This document shows positions 14,953 to 21,906 of a stretch of DNA of 21,906 nt, piece by piece. The notes beneath the pieces are model-generated. The model worked only from the letters and a program-made list of their open reading frames with translations. It was not told the DNA's origin and did not search any database. Source of the stretch: Perlabentimonas sp964554585 (lineage in GTDB: Bacteria > Bacteroidota > Bacteroidia > Bacteroidales > Tenuifilaceae). The first letter of the stretch is position 1; each line of letters starts with the position of its first letter. The stretch is from assembly GCA_964554585.1 (NCBI GenBank), contig CAZKPD010000029.1, positions 1 through 21,906 on the forward strand, read 5' to 3'. The position numbers were made by a program, and so were the translations under genes.

Positions 14953-15309
14953 ATGGAGTTTAAAATTAGTAAGCTTGATAACTACACTCTAATCGAAGTA
15001 TTAGAGGAGAAGTTGGATACCACTCTTGCCCCCGGTTTAAAATCTGAATTGGTTCTGGTATCCGGAAATGGGGAAAAGAACATTGTTCTTGACCTTTCCG
15101 AATGCCGCTACTGCGATTCTTCTGGGCTTAGTGCAATTCTTGTTGCTAACAGGTTGTGCAAAAATGCGAATGGAACTTTTGTACTCACCGGATTATCCGA
15201 ATCTGTGGAACGCTTAATTACCATTTCGCAGCTGGACACCGTACTAAATATTGCCTATTCGCGCGGCGAAGCGGCCGATATAATTAGTAAAATCGAAAAG
15301 AAAGAATAA
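14953..15309 (+). CDS. STAS-domain protein (anti-sigma factor antagonist-like)
   Basis: Single-domain STAS protein of 118 aa, the fold of SpoIIAA/RsbV anti-anti-sigma factors that switch by serine phosphorylation. Seen: beta strands FKISKLDNYTLIEV; NIVLDLSECRYC; then D55-S56-S57-G58-LSAILVANRLC, where Ser56 matches the phosphorylated Ser of SpoIIAA/RsbV; and FVLTGLSESVERLITISQLD toward the end. No partner kinase, phosphatase or anti-sigma gene is nearby, so the regulatory role is inferred from the fold. It starts 31 bp after rpsA and ends 4 bp before the rnz start codon, so it is surely co-transcribed with rnz. Confidence 0.9.
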   Translation: MEFKISKLDNYTLIEVLEEKLDTTLAPGLKSELVLVSGNGEKNIVLDLSECRYCDSSGLSAILVANRLCKNANGTFVLTGLSESVERLITISQLDTVLNIAYSRGEAADIISKIEKKE

Positions 15310-15313
15310 GGTA

Positions 15314-16225
15314 GTGACTTTTGCTGTAACCATACTAGGTAGCAGTAGCGCCTTACCCACTTCAAAACGATACCCTTCCGCTCATGTGCTCAATGCGCAT
15401 GAGCGGTTGTTTTTAATTGACTGCGGAGAGGGAACCCAAATGCAGCTTCGTAAGTATAAGTTCAGGCTTTCGCGTATCAATTCCATTTTTATTTCACATG
15501 TACATGGTGATCACTCCCTAGGCCTATTTGGCCTTATTTCTACCCTTAACCTTTTAGGCCGAAAACAACCTCTCACAATCTACGCCCACGAATCGCTGAA
15601 AGCCATACTTGACCAGTTTATCCAATTCTTTGTTAACGATCTTTTATTCCCGTTAAACTTTATTGCACTTAATCCTAGAAATCATGAGCTCATCTATGAG
15701 GATGACAAAATCACCGTTGAGTCCTTTCCTTTAAAGCATAGAATAGCAAGTAACGGTTTCCTGTTTAAAGAGAAACCCAAACCTCCTAATATTAAGAAAG
15801 AGACCATTGAGCAGTACGGGTTAACGCTGGCAGATATTGTGAGCATTAAGAATGGCAATGATTACCAAAGTCCTGAAGGTTCAATCATTCCTAATGCTGA
15901 ACTCACCTACACTGCAAACCAACCTCGCTCCTACGCCTACTGTAGCGATACAAAATATTTTGAGGCATTATCTGTCTATGTAGCGGATGTGGATTTACTT
16001 TACCACGAGGCTACATTCGACCAAAGCCTCGAACAAATGGCCAAAACAACAGGACACTCAACAGCACATCAGGCGGCAAAAATAGCAAGGTTAGCCAACG
16101 CAAAAAAATTAGTTATTGGACATTTCTCCTCACGTTACAAAGAGATTACCCCTTTACTAAACGAAGCAAAGGAAATTTTCCCTGAAACCTTTGCTGCCAA
16201 TGAGGGTGAAGTTTTTCCCCTATAA
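15314..16225 (+). CDS. rnz: Ribonuclease Z (tRNA 3' endonuclease)
   Basis: Zinc endonuclease that removes the 3' trailer of tRNA precursors; metallo-beta-lactamase fold, cytoplasmic, 303 aa as usual for the short form. Seen: VTILGSSSALPTSKRYPSA; LIDCGEGTQMQLRKYKF at 34-50; the zinc motif S-H62-V-H64-G-D66-H67-SLGLFGL; a short flexible-arm segment FKEKPKPPNIKKE; YCSDTKYF; HEATF; GHSTAHQAA; and VIGHFSSRYKE at the C-terminus. The start is GTG at 15314, chosen because the family N-terminus begins directly there and it lies 4 bp after the STAS stop. A terminator follows at 16235-16262, closing the rpsA-STAS-rnz operon. Confidence 0.96.
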   Translation: MTFAVTILGSSSALPTSKRYPSAHVLNAHERLFLIDCGEGTQMQLRKYKFRLSRINSIFISHVHGDHSLGLFGLISTLNLLGRKQPLTIYAHESLKAILDQFIQFFVNDLLFPLNFIALNPRNHELIYEDDKITVESFPLKHRIASNGFLFKEKPKPPNIKKETIEQYGLTLADIVSIKNGNDYQSPEGSIIPNAELTYTANQPRSYAYCSDTKYFEALSVYVADVDLLYHEATFDQSLEQMAKTTGHSTAHQAAKIARLANAKKLVIGHFSSRYKEITPLLNEAKEIFPETFAANEGEVFPL

Positions 16226-16234
16226 ATCGGCCTA

Positions 16235-16262
16235 GGCTGCCAATCCCTCAGCCATTTTTTTT
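16235..16262 (+). terminator. Intrinsic terminator after rnz
   Basis: GGCTG (16235-16239) pairs with CAGCC (16249-16253) around a 9-base loop, followed by A and a run of eight Ts (16255-16262). The stem is short but the T-run is good and the site is 9 bp after the rnz stop. The last T is also the first base of the guaA -7 element. Confidence 0.65.
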
Positions 16263-16269
16263 AACTTTG
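16262..16269 (+). promoter_or_regulatory. Bacteroidota-type -7 element for guaA
   Basis: TAACTTTG is an exact TAnnTTTG match that ends 23 bp before the guaA ATG. It directly abuts the rnz terminator T-run. No -33 TTG is visible; the -33 position would fall inside the terminator stem. Confidence 0.6.
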
Positions 16270-16292
16270 CGCAACAATTATCCAAGACTCCC

Positions 16293-17822
16293 ATGCATAG
16301 TAAAATCTTAATCCTCGACTTTGGTTCGCAGTATACGCAACTAATTGCCAGAAGAATTAGAGAGCTAAATGTTTACTGCGAAATTCACCCATACAACCAC
16401 TACCCTGCAATTGATGAGACAGTAAAAGGGGTTATCCTTTCAGGAAGTCCATTCTCAGTTCACGATCCTGAAGCACCAAAGCCTGATTTAACGGCAATAA
16501 AAGGAAAACTTCCGCTACTTGGAGTATGCTTTGGTGCCCAACTCCTTGCCCAAACCCATGGCGGTAAGGTTATGCCATCGAAAATAAGGGAGTATGGTCG
16601 AGCAATGCTAAGTGTTAACGACGTAAGTTCAATGCTATTTAAAGGGATAACACAAAAGACTCAAGTTTGGATGTCACATGGTGATACCATAATGAACATC
16701 CCATCCAACTTTAAAATTATTGCAGGAACTGAGGACGTTCAGGTAGGCGCATTCGAAGTTGAGAATGAGAACACCTTTGGTATTCAATTTCACCCTGAGG
16801 TTTACCATACAACCGAAGGTTTATCGATGCTTCGCAATTTTGTTGTTGATATTTGTGCGTGCAAGCAAGACTGGACACCAGCATCATTTGTAAACGAAAC
16901 AATTGATATGCTGAAAAGCATACTTGGTAATGACAAGGTTGTACTTGGCTTATCGGGTGGTGTTGACAGCTCCGTTGCAGCCCTTTTACTTCATAGAGCA
17001 ATTGGCAAAAACCTAACATGTATTTTTGTTGATAATGGATTACTACGTAAAAACGAATTTGAAGAGGTGCTAACCTCATACAAGTCGTTAGGCTTAAACG
17101 TAATTGGTGTAGATGCAAAACAAAAGTTTTACTCAGACCTTAAAGGAATAACCGACCCTGAGAAAAAACGTAAAAGCATTGGCAAAAATTTTATTGAGGT
17201 TTTTGATGAAGAAGCTCATAAAATTCAGGATGTTAAATGGCTTGCACAAGGAACCATATACCCCGATGTTATCGAATCGGTTTCGGTAAATGGCCCTTCG
17301 GCAACTATTAAATCGCACCATAATGTGGGGGGCTTACCCGAAAAAATGAATCTCAAAGTGATTGAACCCCTTCGACTTCTTTTTAAAGATGAGGTAAGGC
17401 GAGTTGGCAACGAGCTTAGGCTGCCAATTAACATTCTTGGTCGTCATCCTTTCCCTGGTCCAGGGCTTGGAATTAGAATTCTTGGTGAGGTAACCGAAGA
17501 AAAGGTTAAGCTGTTACAAGAAGCCGATAGTATTTATATTAACGGACTAAAACAGAACGACCTTTATAATAAAATTTGGCAAGCCGGAGCCATACTTCTT
17601 CCTGTGCAAACAGTTGGTGTTATGGGTGATGAACGCACTTACGAACTTGTTGTTGCCCTCAGAGCCGTTACTTCAACCGATGGTATGACTGCCGATTGGT
17701 ACCCGCTACCCTACGAGTTTATGTCAAAAGTTTCGAACGACATCATAAACCGTGTTAAGGGGATAAACAGAGTAGTTTACGACATTAGTTCTAAACCTCC
17801 AGCAACCATCGAATGGGAATAA
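16293..17822 (+). CDS. guaA: GMP synthase (glutamine-hydrolysing)
   Basis: Converts XMP to GMP with ATP and glutamine, the last step of guanine nucleotide synthesis. At 509 aa it is full length. N-terminal class I glutamine amidotransferase domain: DFGSQYTQLIARRIRE; the nucleophile in LGVC79FGAQ; and the rest of the triad in FH167PE169VYHT. The ATP pyrophosphatase domain follows, with P-loop L-SGGVDSS at 220-227. The C-terminal dimerisation domain has GRHPFPGPGLGIR and ends in SKPPATIEWE, the canonical GuaA C-terminus. Its own promoter element lies at 16262-16269. The S41 protease gene begins 58 bp downstream with no -7 match in between, so read-through transcription is possible. Confidence 0.98.
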   Translation: MHSKILILDFGSQYTQLIARRIRELNVYCEIHPYNHYPAIDETVKGVILSGSPFSVHDPEAPKPDLTAIKGKLPLLGVCFGAQLLAQTHGGKVMPSKIREYGRAMLSVNDVSSMLFKGITQKTQVWMSHGDTIMNIPSNFKIIAGTEDVQVGAFEVENENTFGIQFHPEVYHTTEGLSMLRNFVVDICACKQDWTPASFVNETIDMLKSILGNDKVVLGLSGGVDSSVAALLLHRAIGKNLTCIFVDNGLLRKNEFEEVLTSYKSLGLNVIGVDAKQKFYSDLKGITDPEKKRKSIGKNFIEVFDEEAHKIQDVKWLAQGTIYPDVIESVSVNGPSATIKSHHNVGGLPEKMNLKVIEPLRLLFKDEVRRVGNELRLPINILGRHPFPGPGLGIRILGEVTEEKVKLLQEADSIYINGLKQNDLYNKIWQAGAILLPVQTVGVMGDERTYELVVALRAVTSTDGMTADWYPLPYEFMSKVSNDIINRVKGINRVVYDISSKPPATIEWE

Positions 17823-17880
17823 AACATTTTGAAGCACTGCATGTTTAGCCCCTGTACTTACTAGCATAAAATGCAATCTC

Positions 17881-19488
17881 ATGATTAAAACAAGTTTCTA
17901 TAAAGCCGTTACAGCAATTCTATTCGTAAGCGTAACCATTCTATCCTCTTTTGGACAGACTGACTCTAACATCAGCATCTATAAGATTCTTCGGTTTTTA
18001 CAGTACGTCTCATCAGAGTATGTGGATACCGTCAACTCCGATAAAATTGTAGAAGACGCCATTGTTGAAACGCTTAAAAAACTTGATCCACATTCAGTTT
18101 ACATCAGCAAAGACGATGTAAGAGCCATGAACGAACCCCTCGAAGGAAACTTCGAGGGCATTGGCATTGAGTTTAACATCTTACAAGACACGCTTTTGGT
18201 AGTAAACCCAATTCCTGGAGGACCCTCGCAAAAGGTGGGTATTATGGCCGGAGATAGGATTATTGAAGTAGACGGCGATAACATTGCAGGCATAGGCCTT
18301 ACCAATTCTCAGGTTCAAAAAAAGTTGAGAGGAAATAAGGGAACTCAGGTTACCGTACAGATACTCCGAAAAAATACCACAGGCCTGCTGGAGTTCACAA
18401 TCATCAGGGATAAAATCCCCATTCACAGCCTCGATGCCTCCTATATGGTTGATAAGAATATCGGATATATTAAGTTGAACCGATTTGCTTTAACCACCGA
18501 AACGGAATTTTTAGATGCTTTAGCTTCGTTAAAAAAAGAGAAAATGATACACCTCATTCTCGACCTCAGGGGTAATGGAGGCGGATACCTAAACGCTGCG
18601 GTTGCTTTGGCCGATCATTTTTTGGATGATAAACAGCTGGTGGTCTACACCGAAGGACGCAATACACCAAAAACCGATTTTGTGGCCAGCCGAAAAGGTG
18701 AGTTTAAGAAAGGAAGGGTTGTTATCCTTGTGGATGAAGGCTCAGCCTCTGCCAGTGAGATTGTTGCGGGTGCTGTTCAAGATTGGGATAGGGGTATTAT
18801 CATTGGGCGTCGATCATTTGGCAAAGGTTTGGTACAAAGCCAGCTCCCCCTACCCGATGGATCCATGATAAGGCTGACCGTAGCACGCTATCACACCCCC
18901 ACCGGAAGGGTGATTCAAAAGCCCTACAACGTGAAAGAGCCAAAAAACTACTACAACGAGCTCAATGACCGATTCGAAAATGGAGAACTTTTTCATGCCG
19001 ACAGCATTCTAATTCCAGATTCGCTCAAGTATTATACCCTCAACAAGGGCAAGGTAGTGTATGGTGGTGGAGGGATAATGCCCGATATCTTTATTCCGGT
19101 CGACACCTCGTTTTACTCCGAATACTACGGCCAGCTGGTACGCAAAGGAATTCTTAACCAGTTTACGCACACCTACATTGACGAGAACAGGACTCGGCTT
19201 CAACAGTACTCCGACTCATTTGAAAGGTTTAGCAAGAAGTTTGCTATTGATCAAGCAATTATTGACGAATTGATTACCTTTGCCCAGAAAGAAGGATTGG
19301 AATATGATTCGGAGGGGTTCACTACCTCTCAGGAGCAGATCCAGTTCCAGCTAAAAGTGCTCATAGCGCAACATCTATTTACCACAAGTCACTATTTTCA
19401 AATAATCAATCAGAACAACGCTGCCTTTCAAAAAGCCATTGAAGTAATAAAAAGCTGGGATAGCTATAAGCATTTAGTATACAACTAA
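17881..19488 (+). CDS. S41-family C-terminal processing protease
   Basis: Exported serine protease of the CtpA/Prc type (MEROPS S41A), acting in the periplasm on protein C-termini. It is 535 aa. Residues 1-25 form a Sec signal (AVTAILFVSVTILSSFG followed by Q), with no lipobox Cys. Next come an N-terminal helical region; a PDZ domain at about 93-163 (IPGGPSQKVGIMAGDRIIEVDG); the strand LDLRGNGGGYLNAAV at 228-241; and the catalytic pair Ser290 in DEGSAS290ASE and Lys315 in RRSFGK315G, with the 25-residue spacing usual for the family. A roughly 190-residue C-terminal region follows. It lies 58 bp after guaA. The substrate is unknown. Confidence 0.95.
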   Translation: MIKTSFYKAVTAILFVSVTILSSFGQTDSNISIYKILRFLQYVSSEYVDTVNSDKIVEDAIVETLKKLDPHSVYISKDDVRAMNEPLEGNFEGIGIEFNILQDTLLVVNPIPGGPSQKVGIMAGDRIIEVDGDNIAGIGLTNSQVQKKLRGNKGTQVTVQILRKNTTGLLEFTIIRDKIPIHSLDASYMVDKNIGYIKLNRFALTTETEFLDALASLKKEKMIHLILDLRGNGGGYLNAAVALADHFLDDKQLVVYTEGRNTPKTDFVASRKGEFKKGRVVILVDEGSASASEIVAGAVQDWDRGIIIGRRSFGKGLVQSQLPLPDGSMIRLTVARYHTPTGRVIQKPYNVKEPKNYYNELNDRFENGELFHADSILIPDSLKYYTLNKGKVVYGGGGIMPDIFIPVDTSFYSEYYGQLVRKGILNQFTHTYIDENRTRLQQYSDSFERFSKKFAIDQAIIDELITFAQKEGLEYDSEGFTTSQEQIQFQLKVLIAQHLFTTSHYFQIINQNNAAFQKAIEVIKSWDSYKHLVYN

Positions 19489-19667
19489 CCGTATCAAAAC
19501 AGAGTCACCACTCTTATTCGCTATTAACCCATTGGGGGCGACCTCCTTTAAAATCATAGTCCGGTTGTCAAACCATGGAATGCGAAAGGAGATAGGGAGA
19601 AGAGCGTAACTCTCAAAGCAGAAAATGCCGAGTAGGTTAACATTGTTCGCATACAACAAACCAATAC
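19489..19667 (+). promoter_or_regulatory. Structured leader of the DEAD-box helicase gene
   Basis: These 179 bp between the protease stop and the helicase ATG contain nested inverted repeats. An outer 7-bp stem is CTCCTTT (19543-19549) with AAAGGAG (19585-19591). Inside it is GGTT (19563-19566), loop GTCA, AACC (19571-19574), flanked by TCC (19560-19562) and GGA (19577-19579) with a two-base bulge. A near-match -7 box TAACATTG (one mismatch) lies at 19638-19645. If transcription starts upstream, the helicase mRNA has a folded leader, as known for some cold-shock helicases. No energy was computed. Confidence 0.4.
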
Positions 19668-21248
19668 ATGAGTAATAATTCAGAATTTTTACAATTTGGC
19701 CTTAGCCAAGAAACCCTTCAAGCCATTTCGGAAAAAGGCTTTGAGGTGCCCTCTCCCATTCAAAAATTAGCATTACCTGTTATTTTAAACGAAACCTGCG
19801 ACATTATTGGTCAGGCGCAAACCGGTACAGGAAAAACTGCTGCATTTGGACTGCCAATTATTGAGCATCTTGCCAAAAGTGAAGCAACCACTGTAAGTGC
19901 ACTTATTCTGGTACCCACTCGCGAATTAGCTCTACAGGTAACTGATGAGATCAACTCGTTTAAAGGGAATCGAAACATCACGCTAATCACCCTTTACGGT
20001 GGTCAATCCATTTCGGAGCAGCAACGCCGATTAAGAAGAGGAGCCCAAGTAGTTGTTGGGACTCCCGGCCGTATTCTCGACCTGATCAGAAGGAAAGACC
20101 TGATGCTGGATTCCATCGAATGGGCTGTTTTAGATGAGGCCGATGAGATGCTAAACATGGGCTTTATTGAGGATATTGAAGCCATTTTGGAGCATACTCC
20201 AAAGACCAAACGCACGCTGCTCTTCTCGGCAACCATGCCCGACAGGATTGTTAAGCTGGCCGGAAAATTTATGAACACCCCCCGTCAGCTAACCGTTGAA
20301 AGCCAACAGCGCGCAACCCACCTTGCCGATCAAATTTACTTTGAGGTGAAACGTGCCGATAAGTTCGACGCGCTAACCCGAATTATTGATATTGAACCCG
20401 AATTTTACGGTCTCGTATTCTGCCGCACCCGAGTGGATGTGGATGAGCTTTCGTCACGCTTAATTGAGCGCGGATACTCCAGCGAAGGCCTTCATGGAGA
20501 AATTTCGCAAGCCCAACGCGAAAAAACCCTCACCCGTTTTCGCAATAAGCATATCAACATTTTGGTGGCAACCGATGTGGCTGCCCGCGGAATTGACATC
20601 TCAGATTTGACCCACGTAATCAACTACAGCCTCCCCCAGGACCCCGATTCATACATTCACCGTATAGGACGAACCGGCAGAGCCGGTAAAGAAGGAACTG
20701 CCATCACATTCATCACCCCTGACGAGTATCGCAAGTTCCTTTACTTTCAAAAAGCCATCAAATCGACCATTCGCAAAGAGCTGCTCCCCAATGCACAAGA
20801 TGTGATTGAGACCAAGAAAATGCGCATTAAAGAGGAGCTCCAGAGCATTATTGAAAGCGACTCCTACAATGACTATCTGGGTATGGCCGAGGGCATTCTT
20901 GAGGTGAATAGCCCTGAGGTTGCACTTGCAGCGCTGCTACGTATGGCCTTTAAGAATCAACTTGAAGAAAAATCCTATCCGGAGATTCGCGGCTTCAATG
21001 TGGACCGATCGGGTACCACTCGCCTTTTCATTGCATTGGGTAAAAAGGATGACATGAACCCCAAAAAAATCTCATCCTTTATCCGCGCTAAGGTTAACAT
21101 ACCCGACAGCAAGATTGATGATATTGGAGTTTACGACGACTTCTCATTTGTGAGCGTACCCTTTGCCGATGCCGAAAACATCCTTGATGCTTTTTCGAAG
21201 AATAGGCAAGATGGCAAGCCCCTTATTACCAAAGCAAAAAAACGATAG
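19668..21248 (+). CDS. DEAD-box RNA helicase with DbpA-type RNA-binding domain
   Basis: ATP-dependent RNA helicase, probably in ribosome assembly or mRNA remodelling; cytoplasmic, 526 aa. Core motifs in order: Q motif FEVPSPIQ (25-32); motif I AQTGTGKT (50-57); Ia PTRELALQ (83-90); GG (111-112); Ib GTPGR (131-135); II DEAD (156-159); III SAT (187-189); IV LVFCRT; V ATDVAARGID (301-310); VI HRIGRTGR (331-338). After a linker helix region with EGIL and VALAALLRMAF, residues about 438-510 (EIRGFN, TRLFIALGKKD, DDFSFVSVP) resemble the DbpA RNA-binding domain, as in DeaD/CsdA and DbpA. There is no Arg/Gly-rich tail. A structured leader precedes it and an RNA methyltransferase gene follows 8 bp downstream. 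Confidence 0.96.
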   Translation: MSNNSEFLQFGLSQETLQAISEKGFEVPSPIQKLALPVILNETCDIIGQAQTGTGKTAAFGLPIIEHLAKSEATTVSALILVPTRELALQVTDEINSFKGNRNITLITLYGGQSISEQQRRLRRGAQVVVGTPGRILDLIRRKDLMLDSIEWAVLDEADEMLNMGFIEDIEAILEHTPKTKRTLLFSATMPDRIVKLAGKFMNTPRQLTVESQQRATHLADQIYFEVKRADKFDALTRIIDIEPEFYGLVFCRTRVDVDELSSRLIERGYSSEGLHGEISQAQREKTLTRFRNKHINILVATDVAARGIDISDLTHVINYSLPQDPDSYIHRIGRTGRAGKEGTAITFITPDEYRKFLYFQKAIKSTIRKELLPNAQDVIETKKMRIKEELQSIIESDSYNDYLGMAEGILEVNSPEVALAALLRMAFKNQLEEKSYPEIRGFNVDRSGTTRLFIALGKKDDMNPKKISSFIRAKVNIPDSKIDDIGVYDDFSFVSVPFADAENILDAFSKNRQDGKPLITKAKKR

Positions 21249-21256
21249 AGAGTAAA

Positions 21257-21906
21257 ATGGAACAGGAGAAACAATTTTTAGCCAAAACATTTCATGGGCT
21301 AGAGACCGTTTTGGCTGACGAACTAAAAATGATTGGCGCCAAGCAAGTGGAACCACAGCGTAGGGGCGTAAGCTTTTGGGGAACTAAGGAGACGCTCTAC
21401 AGAGCTAATTTTCATAGCAGAACGGCCACACGTATCCTTATGCCCCTTTACTCGTTCACAGCCCGAAATGAAGAGGAACTCTATGGAATAGCCAGAAAAT
21501 TTGATTGGGCAGCCTACATGGATCTGTCGCAAAAATTTGTTGTGGATGCCACTGTAAATTCCAGCGTATTTACCCATTCGCATTTTGTTGCGCTAAAGAT
21601 TAAGGATGCCATTGCCGATCATTTTAGGGATCGTTTTGGGAAAAGACCCTTTGTTGATCCACAAAATCCGCATATTCGAGTGCACATCTACATTGCGGAG
21701 CAAGAGTGTACATTACTGCTCGACTCATCAGGCGAATCCTTACATAAAAGAGGATATAGGCTCTATCAGAGCACGGCTAACCTTAATGAGGTTTTGGCGG
21801 CCGGACTTATTTTACTGTCGGGATGGGACGGCACTACCCCTTTTATTGACCCCATGTGTGGTTCGGGAACTCTACTGATTGAGGCTGCCCTGATTGCCAC
21901 CGGGAT
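21257..21906 (+). CDS. THUMP-domain class I RNA methyltransferase, RlmL-like (3' end outside window)
   Basis: SAM-dependent RNA methyltransferase, probably acting on 23S rRNA guanine (RlmL/YpsC-type). The frame is open from the ATG at 21257 to the window end, 216 codons plus two bases. N-terminal part: FLAKTFHGLETVLADEL, typical of the family start, then a THUMP domain (about 45-155) with TARNEEELYGIA and RVHIYIAEQECTLLLDSSG. LHKRGYR at 162-168 is the conserved link. The N-terminus of the methyltransferase domain follows, with NLNEVLAAGL and SAM motif I FIDPMCGSGTLLIEAA at 196-211. The position 8 bp after the DEAD-box helicase suggests a shared transcript and a shared role in rRNA maturation. 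The catalytic NPP(Y/F)-type motif lies outside the window. Confidence 0.93.
   Translation, partial: MEQEKQFLAKTFHGLETVLADELKMIGAKQVEPQRRGVSFWGTKETLYRANFHSRTATRILMPLYSFTARNEEELYGIARKFDWAAYMDLSQKFVVDATVNSSVFTHSHFVALKIKDAIADHFRDRFGKRPFVDPQNPHIRVHIYIAEQECTLLLDSSGESLHKRGYRLYQSTANLNEVLAAGLILLSGWDGTTPFIDPMCGSGTLLIEAALIATG

Noticed and set aside
19474..19659. A 61-codon minus-strand frame (TTG start) antisense to the helicase leader, with a protein-like composition in its second half.
   Set aside because: It needs a TTG start, has no promoter element, overlaps the end of the protease gene and matches no family I know. The inverted repeats in the same stretch are a simpler explanation. A protein search for residues 25-61 would decide whether it is a gene remnant.
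1..21906. Searched for tRNA, rRNA, CRISPR arrays, insertion sequences, phage genes, toxin-antitoxin pairs and defence systems.
   Set aside because: None seen. Coding density is high with housekeeping genes, and there are no transposase or integrase motifs, no regularly spaced repeats and no tRNA-like T-arm with matching acceptor stem.

Overview
The window looks like a chromosomal segment of a Bacteroidota bacterium, most likely order Bacteroidales. The reasons are the TAnnTTTG-type -7 promoter elements in front of several operons, the near absence of strong Shine-Dalgarno sequences, the six-domain S1 protein with a Lys/Glu-rich tail, the Bacteroidota-type lipoproteins, and protein sequences that read as Bacteroidales orthologues. 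I assign the organism from family resemblance only. Base and codon use look even across the window, and I see no phage, transposase, integrase, CRISPR array, tRNA or rRNA.

Layout. (1) 1-2444, minus strand: argS followed by an L-threonine aldolase gene that is cut by the window edge exactly at its PLP lysine. (2) 2445-2801: a 357-bp divergent intergenic region with two promoters, degenerate direct repeats and a hairpin. (3) 2802-4576, plus strand: a PhnP-like metallo-beta-lactamase-fold hydrolase, a 97-aa protein resembling only the zinc-binding C-terminal domain of D-threonine aldolase/D-serine dehydratase, and a TatD-family hydrolase. (4) 4585-5815, minus strand: two overlapping lipoprotein genes. 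(5) 5859-12637, minus strand: a tightly packed seven-gene run (UDP-glucose dehydrogenase, UDP-glucuronate decarboxylase, rfbA, rfbC, rfbD, phosphoglucomutase, YjbQ). (6) 12638-12956: a divergent promoter region. (7) 12957-16225, plus strand: rpsA, a STAS-domain protein and rnz, ending in an intrinsic terminator. (8) 16293-21906, plus strand: guaA, an S41 C-terminal processing protease, a DEAD-box helicase with a DbpA-type C-terminal domain, and the first 216 codons of a THUMP-domain RNA methyltransferase.

How the genes fit together. The minus-strand run makes nucleotide sugars: Pgm supplies glucose-1-phosphate, RfbA/RfbC/RfbD serve dTDP-L-rhamnose, and Ugd/Uxs serve UDP-glucuronate and UDP-xylose. 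RfbB and a UDP-glucose pyrophosphorylase are absent here and must be encoded elsewhere. The right half is mostly RNA and translation biology (S1, RNase Z, helicase, rRNA methyltransferase), with GMP synthesis and periplasmic proteolysis interleaved.

Most of the window is housekeeping, and I found no clear new multi-gene system. The items most worth a second look are the orphan D-threonine-aldolase-like zinc domain (3583-3876), a YjbQ protein that appears to lack about six residues after its GPWE motif (5859-6257), the structured leader of the DEAD-box gene (19489-19667) and the overlapping lipoprotein pair.
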